Source: Methylobacillus flagellatus KT
GTDB taxonomy: Bacteria > Pseudomonadota > Gammaproteobacteria > Burkholderiales > Methylophilaceae
Assembly (NCBI RefSeq): GCF_000013705.1
Contig: NC_007947.1
Coordinates: 310,001 to 374,000 of the forward strand
Reading direction: 5' to 3'
DNA: 64,000 bases
In this document: in pieces, positions 54,005 through 62,550 of the stretch
Layout: each line of letters starts with the position of its first letter
Numbering within the stretch: the stretch's first letter is position 1
The notes under the pieces: generated by a model
What the model was told of the DNA's origin: nothing
Database searches by the model: none
The model's input: the letters and a program-made list of their open reading frames with translations, nothing else
Made by a program: the position numbers and the translations under genes

Positions 54005-56737
54005 TTAATGCGCGGCTTCCCAATTTTTACCTACACCCACTTCCGCCAACAACGGCACATCCAGTTTGGCGACACCCTGCATGAGTTGTGGCAGGGTTTG
54101 CTGTACCAGCTCCAGTTCCGCATCCGGCACTTCCAATACTAGTTCGTCATGTACCTGCATGATGATCTTGCTGTTCAGATTGTGCTCCCGCAGCCAGCGG
54201 TCCACGGCGATCATGGCGAGCTTGATCAGGTCAGCCGCAGTGCCTTGCATCGGGGCGTTGATCGCGGCACGCTCGGCACCCGCACGGCGCATGCCGTTGG
54301 GGCTGTTGATTTCGGGTACCCAGAGCCTACGGCCGAAAAAGGTTTCGACATATCCTTGTTCCTTGGCCAGCATGCGCGTGTTCTGCATGTATTCGCGCAC
54401 GCCGGGATAGCGCGCGAAATAGCGGTCTATGTAGTTTTGCGCCGCGCCGCGCTCGATATTGAGGTTCTGGGCGAGGCCAAAGGCACTCATGCCGTAAATC
54501 AGGCCGAAATTGATCACCTTGGCATAGCGGCGCTGTTCGCTGCTGACTTCGTCGCGTGGCACGCCAAAAATCTCTGCCGCGGTGGCGCGGTGGATGTCCT
54601 CGCCCTTGGCGAATGCGGATAGCAGACCTTCATCCTGCGACAAGTGCGCCATGATGCGCAGCTCGATCTGCGAATAGTCGGCGGAAATGATGGACGCGCC
54701 TGGTGGTGCGATGAAGGCTTCGCGAATGCGCCGGCCTTCCGCGGTGCGCACCGGGATGTTCTGCAGATTGGGGTCTGAGCTGGCCAGGCGCCCGGTGATC
54801 GCCACGGCCTGGCTATAGCTGGTGTGCACGCGGCCAGTGGCGGGGTTGATCATGCGCGGCAGCTTGTCTGTGTAGGTCGACTTGAGTTTGGCGAGGCCAC
54901 GGTATTCCAGCAGGACCTTGGGTAAAGGATAATCCAGCGCCAGCTCCTGCAGCACGTCTTCATCGGTGGATGGCGCGCCACTCGGGGTTTTCTTGAGTGG
55001 CTTGATGCCGAGCTTGCCGAACAGGATTTCCTGTAGCTGCTTGGGCGAGCCAAGGTTGAACGGCTGGCCTGCGATATCGTAAGCCTGCTGCTCCAGGTCG
55101 ATAAGCTTTTGCCCGATTTCATGGCTCTGTGCCTGCAGCATAGCTTGGTCGATCAATACGCCGTTGCGCTCTATCGTGTAGAGAATATCGAGCAGTGGCA
55201 TCTCGATCTCACGGTACACGAACGCCAGTTTGTCATCGGCCTCTATCTGGGGATACAGGGCTTGGTGTAGCTGCAACGTGATGTCGGCATCCTCGGCGGC
55301 ATATTCGGCAGCGGTTTCGATGCTGATCTGGCTGAACGGTACCTGCTTGGCGCCCTTGCCGGCAATTTGCTCGTAAGTGACGGTCTGCACGCCCAGATGG
55401 CGCATGGCGAGGTCGTCCATGCCGTGGGTGCGGTGGCTTTCCAGTACGTAGGACTGCAGCAGGGTATCGTGCGTAATGCCGTTCAATGCGATGCCGTGGT
55501 TGGCAAGCACATGTTTGTCGTACTTGAGGTTCTGGCCCAGCTTGGGAATGGAGGCATCTTCCAGCATGGGCCGGAGCTGCCGCAGTGCTGCCGTGAAGTC
55601 CAGTTGTTGTGGCGCGCCGGTATAGTCGTGGGCCAGCGGTACATAGGCGGCCTTGCCTGCCTCCACCGAGAACGACATGCCAACCAACTTGGCCTGCATG
55701 GGGTCCAGGCTGGTGGTTTCTGTATCGAGTGCGACCAGGGGGGCCGACTTGAGCAGCAGCAGCCACCTGTCCAGGCTGGCCTGGTCGAGAATGGTCTCGA
55801 ATTCGCGGCCAATGTGGGTTGCACTGGCACTGAACAGGTCGCCTGGTGCGGAGGAGGGGTCTATCCTGGCGGGAGCTGTGCCAGCCGTTGACGCCGCATC
55901 CAGTTCGCGCCGCCAGGTGTTGAACTCGAAACGCTCATAGAGCTCGGCTAGCTTGGCATTGTCGGCGGGCTGAGTGACCAGTTCAGTCACCATGTGTGGC
56001 AGGTCCAGTCTGCAGCGGATCTTGATGAGTTCGCGCCCGGTGGGCAGCCAGTCCAGCGCCTTGCGCAGGTTATTGCCCACCACGCCGCCGATGTTTGCGG
56101 CATTGGCTATGATGTTGTCGAGGGAGCCGTGCTGGGTAAGCCACTTCACAGCGGTCTTGGGGCCGACCTTTTCTACGCCCGGCACGTTGTCTACGCTGTC
56201 GCCGATCAGGGTCAGGTAGTCAATGATCAAGGAAGGCGGGATGCCGAACTTGGCCTCCACACCTGCTTCGTCCAGTATTTCGTTGGTCATGGTGTTGACC
56301 AGCTTGATATGTGGTGTGACGAGTTGAGCCATGTCCTTGTCGCCGGTCGAAATCACCACTTGCATGCCTTGTGCCTCGGCCTGCTGTGCAAGGCAGCCGA
56401 TCACGTCGTCGGCTTCCACGCCGTCTATCATCAGCAGGGGCCAGCCCATGGCCCTGATCGCCTCATGCAGGGGTTCGATCTGCCGGGAAAGATCATCCGG
56501 CATCGGCGGGCGATGCGCCTTGTAGTCCGGGTAAATATCGTCGCGAAAGGTTTTTCCCTTCGCATCGAAGACGCAGGCGCTATAATCAGCCGGGTAGTCC
56601 TTGTGCAGTCGGCGCAGCATGTTGAGTACGCCATACATTGCGCCCGTGGGTTCGCCCGCCTTGTTGCGCAGGTCAGGCAGCGCGTGAAAAGCGCGGTAGA
56701 GGTAGGACGAACCATCGACTAATAACAATGTTTTCAT
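54005..56737 (-). CDS. polA: DNA polymerase I
   Basis: A 910-residue polymerase. Residues 1 to about 290 are the 5' nuclease (LLLVDGSSYLYRAFHALPDL, IDGVEADDVIGCLAQQAE). Residues about 320-490 are the 3'-5' exonuclease; the DxE motif is intact in VALDTETTSLDP, with KYDKHVL and YAAEDADITLQLH, so proofreading is probably retained. The polymerase domain has DYSQIELRIMAHLSQDEG, KVINFGLIYGMSAFGLAQ and MQVHDELVLEV. It is convergent to no gene; the next plus-strand gene starts 21 bases upstream. Confidence 0.97.
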   Translation of the reverse strand: MKTLLLVDGSSYLYRAFHALPDLRNKAGEPTGAMYGVLNMLRRLHKDYPADYSACVFDAKGKTFRDDIYPDYKAHRPPMPDDLSRQIEPLHEAIRAMGWPLLMIDGVEADDVIGCLAQQAEAQGMQVVISTGDKDMAQLVTPHIKLVNTMTNEILDEAGVEAKFGIPPSLIIDYLTLIGDSVDNVPGVEKVGPKTAVKWLTQHGSLDNIIANAANIGGVVGNNLRKALDWLPTGRELIKIRCRLDLPHMVTELVTQPADNAKLAELYERFEFNTWRRELDAASTAGTAPARIDPSSAPGDLFSASATHIGREFETILDQASLDRWLLLLKSAPLVALDTETTSLDPMQAKLVGMSFSVEAGKAAYVPLAHDYTGAPQQLDFTAALRQLRPMLEDASIPKLGQNLKYDKHVLANHGIALNGITHDTLLQSYVLESHRTHGMDDLAMRHLGVQTVTYEQIAGKGAKQVPFSQISIETAAEYAAEDADITLQLHQALYPQIEADDKLAFVYREIEMPLLDILYTIERNGVLIDQAMLQAQSHEIGQKLIDLEQQAYDIAGQPFNLGSPKQLQEILFGKLGIKPLKKTPSGAPSTDEDVLQELALDYPLPKVLLEYRGLAKLKSTYTDKLPRMINPATGRVHTSYSQAVAITGRLASSDPNLQNIPVRTAEGRRIREAFIAPPGASIISADYSQIELRIMAHLSQDEGLLSAFAKGEDIHRATAAEIFGVPRDEVSSEQRRYAKVINFGLIYGMSAFGLAQNLNIERGAAQNYIDRYFARYPGVREYMQNTRMLAKEQGYVETFFGRRLWVPEINSPNGMRRAGAERAAINAPMQGTAADLIKLAMIAVDRWLREHNLNSKIIMQVHDELVLEVPDAELELVQQTLPQLMQGVAKLDVPLLAEVGVGKNWEAAH

Positions 56738-56758
56738 TTTGAACTGGTATGGAACCTT

Positions 56759-57490
56759 ATGTCAGCGGCTAAAAAACTCCCCAAGATCCTGGACCCCGAA
56801 CTCCCCAACAAGAAGTACTCGGCACGTGAATCGTGGCGTGCGTTCGAGATTATGGCAGAATTCGTCGAGGCGACCGAGCGCATGAAGGAAATCACCCCTG
56901 CGGTTTCCATCTTCGGCAGCGCCCGTACGCCCCCCGACCATCCTTACTACAAGTTGACGGAAGAGATCGCACGGCTGCTGTCGGATGCTGGGTTCAGCGT
57001 GATTTCAGGAGGCGGTCCCGGCATCATGGAAGCAGCCAACAAGGGCGCATACAAAGGCAGGTCGCCCAGCATCGGCCTCAACATTGAATTGCCGCATGAG
57101 CAGAAAGGCAACCCCTACCAGGACATCAGCCAGAACTTCCAGCATTTCTTCATGCGCAAGGTGATGTTCGTCAAGTATGCCTCTGCCTATGTTGTCATGC
57201 CAGGCGGTTTTGGCACCCTGGATGAACTGATGGAAGCGCTCACGCTCATCCAGACTGCCAAGACGCGGAGAATTCCTCTGATATTGGTGCATGAGCCGTT
57301 CTGGCGCGGGATGCTGGCCTGGATCAAGGAAACTTTGGGCGGGGAGGGGATGATTTCGCCGGAGGATCTCGATCTGCTGCAGGTGATCGACAAGCCTCAT
57401 GAAATTGTGGAGGCCATTTTCAAGCACTACGAAACCCGAGGGTTCGAACCCTCGCCTGCAGAGCAGCAGATCATGCAGTTCTACCTTTAA
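56759..57490 (+). CDS. LOG family protein
   Basis: A 243-residue Rossmann-like protein. The phosphoribohydrolase motif PGGFGTLDELMEALTLIQT and the region GGGPGIMEAANKGAYKG place it in the LOG (TIGR00730-like) family, some members of which release cytokinin bases from nucleotides and others degrade nucleotides. It is divergent from polA, with 21 bases between their starts and GGAACC before the ATG. The old name lysine decarboxylase does not apply. Confidence 0.92.
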   Translation: MSAAKKLPKILDPELPNKKYSARESWRAFEIMAEFVEATERMKEITPAVSIFGSARTPPDHPYYKLTEEIARLLSDAGFSVISGGGPGIMEAANKGAYKGRSPSIGLNIELPHEQKGNPYQDISQNFQHFFMRKVMFVKYASAYVVMPGGFGTLDELMEALTLIQTAKTRRIPLILVHEPFWRGMLAWIKETLGGEGMISPEDLDLLQVIDKPHEIVEAIFKHYETRGFEPSPAEQQIMQFYL

Positions 57491-57615
57491 GTGGATCAAT
57501 GTGTGGCAATGGTTGCCGATTAGGTTCGCATCTTGTTGTGAATAAGCAACAACGCCCTTTTGGCGGATGGGGCTATTTGATAGAATCACTGCATTATTCT
57601 GATGTCGAGGTTGTC

Positions 57616-57954
57616 ATGCGTACCCTTAAATTTTTGCTGATGTTGGCGTTTCTCCTGCCGCTGATGGCCTATGCTGCGGACATCCCCGACAATCTGGAAC
57701 CTTTGCCCGAGCCTCCGCCGCCGCCTGCTGGGATTGAGGGGGACATTCCCGAGCCTGAGGTGACCATCACCAAGAGGGGGGAGGATACAATAGAAGAATA
57801 CCGCATCAACGGTGAGCTTTATATGATGAAGGTGACGCCCAAAGTAGGCGCACCCTACTACCTGACCAAGGAGGATTCCAATGCCGGTTGGTCCCGTAAT
57901 GATGGTGTTGCGGAGCCCGTCAGCATTCCCAAATGGGTATTGTTCCGGTTCTGA
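57616..57954 (+). CDS. DUF2782 family exported protein
   Basis: A 112-residue protein: a signal peptide (LKFLLMLAFLLPLMAYA), a proline-rich segment (LEPLPEPPPPPAG) and the DUF2782 core EPEVTITKRGEDTIEEYRIN followed by GELYMMKVTPKVGAPYYL. GAGG six bases before the ATG at 57616 sets the start. Members commonly lie next to polA or thrB in betaproteobacteria and their function is unknown; the position here matches. Confidence 0.9.
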   Translation: MRTLKFLLMLAFLLPLMAYAADIPDNLEPLPEPPPPPAGIEGDIPEPEVTITKRGEDTIEEYRINGELYMMKVTPKVGAPYYLTKEDSNAGWSRNDGVAEPVSIPKWVLFRF

Positions 57955-58036
57955 TTGCCAGGATCGGCAGATCGATATCTCAAGGAGAGGGGCTTGACCC
58001 TCTTCTCAACCTTCCCAGGTTTTTCAAAAGTTTTCT

Positions 58037-58996
58037 ATGTCCGTATTCACCACCGTTTCATTCGAGCAGATGCAGCAATGGCTCAAGGGCTATGACCTGG
58101 GCGAGCTGCTTGACCTGCAAGGGATCGCGTCAGGCATCACCAACACCAATTATTTCGTTACTACCGATAACGGCCGCTATGTGCTGACCTTGTTTGAGGA
58201 GCACAGTGCGGAAGAGTTGCCCAACTTCCTCGATCTGATGACTCACTTGGCCGAGCGTGGCATCCCGTGTCCGCATCCGGTCAAGAACAATGCAGGCCGC
58301 GCGCTGGGCGAGCTGAACGGCAAGCCCGCCGCCCTCGTCAGTTGCCTTGCAGGCAGGTCGCTGGACAACCCCATGCCTCAGCATTGTGCCGCGATTGGCG
58401 AGGTGCTGGCGCGCATGCATATTGCAGGGGCATCATTCAAGGCAGGCATGAGCAACCTGCGAGGCCAGGAATGGCGTATCGCCACGGCAGCCAAAGTGGC
58501 GCCTTTCCTGGATGAGGAAAACCACCGTATGCTGGACGCGCAACTCGAGTTCGAGCGGACGTTCGATACCCGTCGGCTGCCACGTGGCGTGATTCACGCA
58601 GACCTGTTTCGCGACAACGTGCTGATGGACGGTGACAAGGTCGGTGGCGTCATTGACTTCTATTACGCCTGCCATGATGCACTGTTATACGATATCGCGA
58701 TTGCGGTGAACGACTGGTGCGTGAATGCCGACTGTACGCTGGACGCAGTGCGGGTGCGGGCCTTTCTCGATGCCTATCATGCCATCCGCCCGCTGACAGG
58801 CGAAGAGCATGCCGCCTGGCCTGGCATGTTGCGTGTTGCCGCTATGCGTTTTTGGCTGTCGCGCCTCAATGACCTGTATTTTCCCCAGGCAGGAGAACTG
58901 ACGCATGCCAAGGATCCCGCCTATTTCGAGCGCATCCTTAAGCACAGTATTGCCGCACGCGAGCAAATACTGGCAGTTTGGGTCAATGCACATTAA
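58037..58996 (+). CDS. thrB: Homoserine kinase, APH-fold type
   Basis: A 319-residue kinase of threonine synthesis, phosphorylating homoserine. Motifs are GIASGITNTNYFVTTDNGRY, HADLFRDNVLMDGDKVGGVI (the aminoglycoside phosphotransferase-like catalytic loop and metal aspartate) and LYDIAIAVNDWCVN. It is the proteobacterial ThrB of the choline/ethanolamine kinase fold rather than the GHMP type of E. coli. It lies 80 bases after the DUF2782 gene. Confidence 0.95.
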   Translation: MSVFTTVSFEQMQQWLKGYDLGELLDLQGIASGITNTNYFVTTDNGRYVLTLFEEHSAEELPNFLDLMTHLAERGIPCPHPVKNNAGRALGELNGKPAALVSCLAGRSLDNPMPQHCAAIGEVLARMHIAGASFKAGMSNLRGQEWRIATAAKVAPFLDEENHRMLDAQLEFERTFDTRRLPRGVIHADLFRDNVLMDGDKVGGVIDFYYACHDALLYDIAIAVNDWCVNADCTLDAVRVRAFLDAYHAIRPLTGEEHAAWPGMLRVAAMRFWLSRLNDLYFPQAGELTHAKDPAYFERILKHSIAAREQILAVWVNAH

Positions 58997-59062
58997 TCTC
59001 TCTATGTCTGGCTATCACATGAATATGCCGGCGCCAGGGTGCCGGTTGCTTTAAGGAGCAAT

Positions 59063-59845
59063 ATGCAAGTTCAACCAACCATTCTTGGGCAAGTGAATGC
59101 CTGGGTGCGCGACATACTCGCCTTGTTCCGCCAGAAGCCGGGCAAATGGATGCTGCTTGGCCTGGCGCACGTCTTCTTCTTTGCCATGCTGCCTGGCCTC
59201 ATCGGCCTGAAATTTGTTTCTTTCCTCTTATTGCCTGCTTTTCTGGCTTTGGCAGTCGGGTTCTATCGCGATGCCGATATTGGCCGCGAAAGCGACTTGG
59301 GTGATCTGCTCAATGAAATCAAGCCCAGCTTCAGGAAGCTGCTGGGCCTGGGTGCCATCTGTGTAGCCTATGTGCTGCTCATCAACCTCCTGACCGCAGA
59401 AGATGCCATGCAGCTCGAAGCCATGGCCCGGAATGAAGAGAACCCGGAACAGGTGCTGGAGCAGTCCTTTCCCATCTTGGTCAAGTTGATGCTGCTGCTG
59501 ACGCCATTGGTGTTGGTGATTTGGTTTGCCCCGGCATTGGTGGCTTACCAAGAGTATTCAGTGGGGCGTGCCATCAAGTCCAGCTTGGCTGCCTTCATTC
59601 AGTACCTGCTGCCATTATTGCTGACATGGGTAGCCGTGACATTAATCATCATGTTGAGCATGACACTGGCGGGCGTGCTGGTGGGGATGATGTCAGCGGC
59701 CTCCAAGACCATGGGCGGCTTTCTGATGCTGGTGCTGGTGTTTGCCTGCATGCTGTTTGCCAGCGCGTTGATGCTGGCATTCCAGTATGTCAGCAATCGC
59801 GACATTTTCAAGATGCCGCGGCCTGGACGTGTTGAACTGCTATAG
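59063..59845 (+). CDS. BPSS1780-like membrane protein of unknown function
   Basis: A 260-residue protein with about six hydrophobic segments, for example LGLAHVFFFAMLPGLIGLKF, LLLPAFLALAVGF, LLLTPLVLVIWFAPALVAYQ and LLPLLLTWVAVTLIIMLSM. The starting QPTILGQVNAWVRDILALFR and the YQEYSVGRAIKSSLAAF motif match the BPSS1780 family found beside thrB and uvrD in betaproteobacteria. AAGGAG fixes the start at 59063. Its stop codon overlaps the end of the convergent uvrD gene. Confidence 0.85.
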   Translation: MQVQPTILGQVNAWVRDILALFRQKPGKWMLLGLAHVFFFAMLPGLIGLKFVSFLLLPAFLALAVGFYRDADIGRESDLGDLLNEIKPSFRKLLGLGAICVAYVLLINLLTAEDAMQLEAMARNEENPEQVLEQSFPILVKLMLLLTPLVLVIWFAPALVAYQEYSVGRAIKSSLAAFIQYLLPLLLTWVAVTLIIMLSMTLAGVLVGMMSAASKTMGGFLMLVLVFACMLFASALMLAFQYVSNRDIFKMPRPGRVELL

Positions 59846-62035
59846 CGGTTCCAGCTTGGCGTATTCCAGCGCCAGCCATTTCAGCCCTTCACGCCCAAAG
59901 TTGACCTGTACGCGCAGATCATTGGCATTGCCTTCGTAATTGACCACTACGCCCTGGCCAAATTTGCTGTGGGCAACGGCCTGCCCGATTTTCCACGGCA
60001 TGCTGGCTTGAGGGCGCGCAGCTGGAGCTGGAGCAGCGGCCGGGTATTGGCTGGTGCTGCCATAGGATTTGTTCGAGACAGTGTTCAGGCGCTTGACCAA
60101 CGCTTCCGGGATTTCATCCAGGAAGCGTGACGGGATGCCGTAGCGCACCTGCCCATGCAGCATGCGGCTCTGTGCAAAACTGAGATACAACCGCTGGCGC
60201 GCACGGGTCACGGCTACGTACATGAGGCGACGCTCTTCTTCCAGGCCATTGGACTCGTAACTGCTCTGCTCGTGCGGAAATAGGCCCTCCTCGAGCCCAC
60301 TGATGAAAACGGTATGAAACTCCAGGCCCTTGGCGGCATGCACAGTCATTAACTGCAGCGCGTCGCGGCCGACATCTGCCTGGTGTTCGCCAGCCTCCAG
60401 GCTGGCGTGGGCAAGGAATTGCGCAAGCATGGACATGGCGACTTCGCCGTTCTCATCCACTGGCATGCCGATATCCTGGTTCATGAAGGCAATGGCGGCA
60501 TTGACCAGCTCATCCAGGTTGGCAAGGCGGTCTTCGCCTTCCTTATCCGCAGCATAATGATCCCGTAAGCCGGAAAGCCTGGTGGCGAGCTCCACCTGCT
60601 CAGCAAGTGTCAGGCCGATGGATTCTTCCTGCATTTGCTTGACCAGCGCGACAAAACCTTCCAGGCCACGGCCTGGGCGGCCATCACCCGCCTTGGCACA
60701 GGCGGCCTGCCAAAGGCTGCTGTCCTGTTGGCGGGCCAGTTCCTGCAATTGTTCCAGGCTGCGCGCACCGATACCGCGAGTGGGGAAATTGATGACACGT
60801 AACAGGGCAGTATCATCATCGCCGTTGGCGATCAGGCGTAAATAGGCGAGTGCATGCTTGACTTCCGCCCGCTCGAAAAAGCGTAATCCGCCATAGACGC
60901 GGTAAGGCAGTCCTGCTGAGAACAATTCATGCTCCAGGATGCGGGACTGGGCATTGGAACGATAAAGCAGGGCGATCTGGCTGAGTTCTATGCCTTCCTT
61001 ATGCAAAGCCTTGATCTCATCAACGATGAACACCGCCTCATCCTTGTCGTTGTAGCCTTCGTAAATGCGGATAGGTTCGCCCTTGCCTGCAGATGTCCAG
61101 AGATTCTTTCCCAGCCGGTTGCGGTTATGCATGATGATGGCATTCGCTGCGTCCAGGATATTGCTGTGGGAGCGATAGTTCTGCTCCAGCTTCACGACGT
61201 TCTGCACATTGAAATCATGCTCGAAGTCGCGCATATTGCCCACCCGCGCGCCGCGGAAGGCATAGATGGACTGGTCGTCATCACCGACGGCAAAGATGCA
61301 GTTGTTCGTGCCGGCGAGTAGCTTCAGCCACAGGTATTGCAGGCGGTTGGTGTCCTGGAATTCGTCCACCAGGATGTACTTGAAGCGCTGCTGGTAATGT
61401 TCGCGAATGCTTTTGTTGCTGCTCAATAATTCATAGCAGCGCAGCAGCAGTTCCGCGAAATCCACCACACCTTCGCGCTGGCATTGCTTGTCGTATTCTT
61501 CGAAGATTTCGCGCATGCGTTGCGAATGGCTGTCATAGGCATCTACTGCATAGGCGCGCAGGCCTTCCTCCTTGCAGCTGTTGATATAGCCCAGCACCTG
61601 TTTGGGTGGAAACTTCTCGTCATCGATATTCATCGCTTTCATGACGCGCTTGATCGCAGAAAGCTGGTCTGCCGTGTCCAGTATCTGGAATGTGGGGGGC
61701 AGTTCCGCTTCACGATGGTGCGCCCTCAGCAGGCGGTTGCATAAACCATGGAAGGTTCCGGCCCACATGCCGCGGATGTTGATAGGCAGCATCGCACCCA
61801 GTCGGGTCAGCATTTCCTTGGCGGCTTTGTTGGTGAACGTTACGGAAAGAATGCCGTGCGGTGAGACTTGTCCAGTTTGGATCAGCCAGGCAATGCGCGT
61901 GGTGAGCACGCGGGTCTTGCCGCTGCCGGCGCCAGCCAGGATGAGTGCGGATTGGTGCGGAAGGGTGACGGCTTCGAGTTGCTTTTCATTGAGGCCGTCG
62001 AGCAAGGTGGTGGTTGGGTTCGTCATAGCCTGCAT
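59840..62035 (-). CDS. uvrD: DNA helicase II, UvrD/PcrA type
   Basis: A 731-residue superfamily 1A helicase. Motifs are LILAGAGSGKTRVLTTRIAW (Walker A), SVTFTNKAAKEM, AGTFHGLCNRLLRAH, ILVDEFQDTNRLQYLWLKLL (Walker B), FAVGDDDQSIYAFRGA, LEQNYRSHSNIL and LMTVHAAKGLEFHTVFISG. The C-terminal tail KIGQAVAHSKFGQGVV is the usual UvrD/PcrA RNA polymerase-binding region. It acts in excision and mismatch repair. The start may be either 62035 or 62026; neither has a clear ribosome-binding site. It overlaps the last six bases of the convergent membrane-protein gene. Confidence 0.95.
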   Translation of the reverse strand: MQAMTNPTTTLLDGLNEKQLEAVTLPHQSALILAGAGSGKTRVLTTRIAWLIQTGQVSPHGILSVTFTNKAAKEMLTRLGAMLPINIRGMWAGTFHGLCNRLLRAHHREAELPPTFQILDTADQLSAIKRVMKAMNIDDEKFPPKQVLGYINSCKEEGLRAYAVDAYDSHSQRMREIFEEYDKQCQREGVVDFAELLLRCYELLSSNKSIREHYQQRFKYILVDEFQDTNRLQYLWLKLLAGTNNCIFAVGDDDQSIYAFRGARVGNMRDFEHDFNVQNVVKLEQNYRSHSNILDAANAIIMHNRNRLGKNLWTSAGKGEPIRIYEGYNDKDEAVFIVDEIKALHKEGIELSQIALLYRSNAQSRILEHELFSAGLPYRVYGGLRFFERAEVKHALAYLRLIANGDDDTALLRVINFPTRGIGARSLEQLQELARQQDSSLWQAACAKAGDGRPGRGLEGFVALVKQMQEESIGLTLAEQVELATRLSGLRDHYAADKEGEDRLANLDELVNAAIAFMNQDIGMPVDENGEVAMSMLAQFLAHASLEAGEHQADVGRDALQLMTVHAAKGLEFHTVFISGLEEGLFPHEQSSYESNGLEEERRLMYVAVTRARQRLYLSFAQSRMLHGQVRYGIPSRFLDEIPEALVKRLNTVSNKSYGSTSQYPAAAPAPAARPQASMPWKIGQAVAHSKFGQGVVVNYEGNANDLRVQVNFGREGLKWLALEYAKLEPL

Positions 62036-62145
62036 TATCGCAGGTGAAAGCAGCGAAGAGAACCGCAGTCGTGACGCTGCAGACGGGCCTTTTTAGTGCA
62101 TAATTGTAAACAGATGTAAAAAATGCACTTTGAGTGAACTATCCT

Positions 62146-62276
62146 GCCAAGGCCCGGTCTTATTTTCCAGACGACGCACTCGTCTCCCGCTTTCCTCCCT
62201 GAGCGGGAAGCCTTATCCCAATGAGGCTTAAATGCTTAACCCCGATTTTACTCCCCTTTAATCGGGGTTTTTTTTG
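62146..62276 (+). ncRNA. Candidate small RNA with C-rich hairpin loops
   Basis: Between divergent uvrD and groEL's terminator a plus-strand stretch shows four consecutive stem-loops and a strong terminator, but no reading frame. The stems are AGACGA/TCGTCT, CCCGCT/AGCGGG with loop TTCCTCCCTG, a nine-pair AAGCCTTAT/ATGAGGCTT with loop CCCA, and the terminator (AACCCCGATT/AATCGGGGTT, loop TTACTCCCCTTT). CCUCCC-type loops can pair with ribosome-binding sites, as in C-rich small RNAs such as the CcsR group. The 5' end is uncertain, near 62146-62152; a -10-like TATCCT is at about 62140. The rest of the 62036-62550 gap holds only AT-rich spacer and the groEL terminator. Confidence 0.6.
62238..62275 (+). 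terminator. Plus-strand terminator of the candidate small RNA
   Basis: AACCCCGATT (62238-62247) pairs with AATCGGGGTT (62260-62269), followed by a T run to 62275. No plus-strand coding gene ends near it. Confidence 0.92.
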
Positions 62277-62472
62277 CCTGTCGCATATACAATATATAGA
62301 ACATGCCAAGCAGGCAATTGATTCTGCTGTTAATAATAATCGCTAATCAATCAATTGCGAGTATATGCCTAATTTATTCTAGGTGGTGAAAATATTCTGA
62401 CTGTCAAATGTGACGAATTGACGGCAGTGGGAACCATCGGCCAGTGGGATGCAACTGAGTGAGCATGGTAGG

Positions 62473-62508
62473 AAATAAAAAGCCCCGGAAAACCGGGGCT
62501 TTTTATTT
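62473..62508 (-). terminator. groEL terminator, bidirectional
   Basis: A perfect 16-base stem, AAATAAAAAGCCCCGG with its complement, around AAAA. A and T runs on both sides let it work in either direction; on the minus strand it ends groEL 43 bases after the stop. Confidence 0.95.
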
Positions 62509-62550
62509 AGCATGGCTGCCTTGTGGCGGCAGCCTGTGAGCGTGGCTGAA

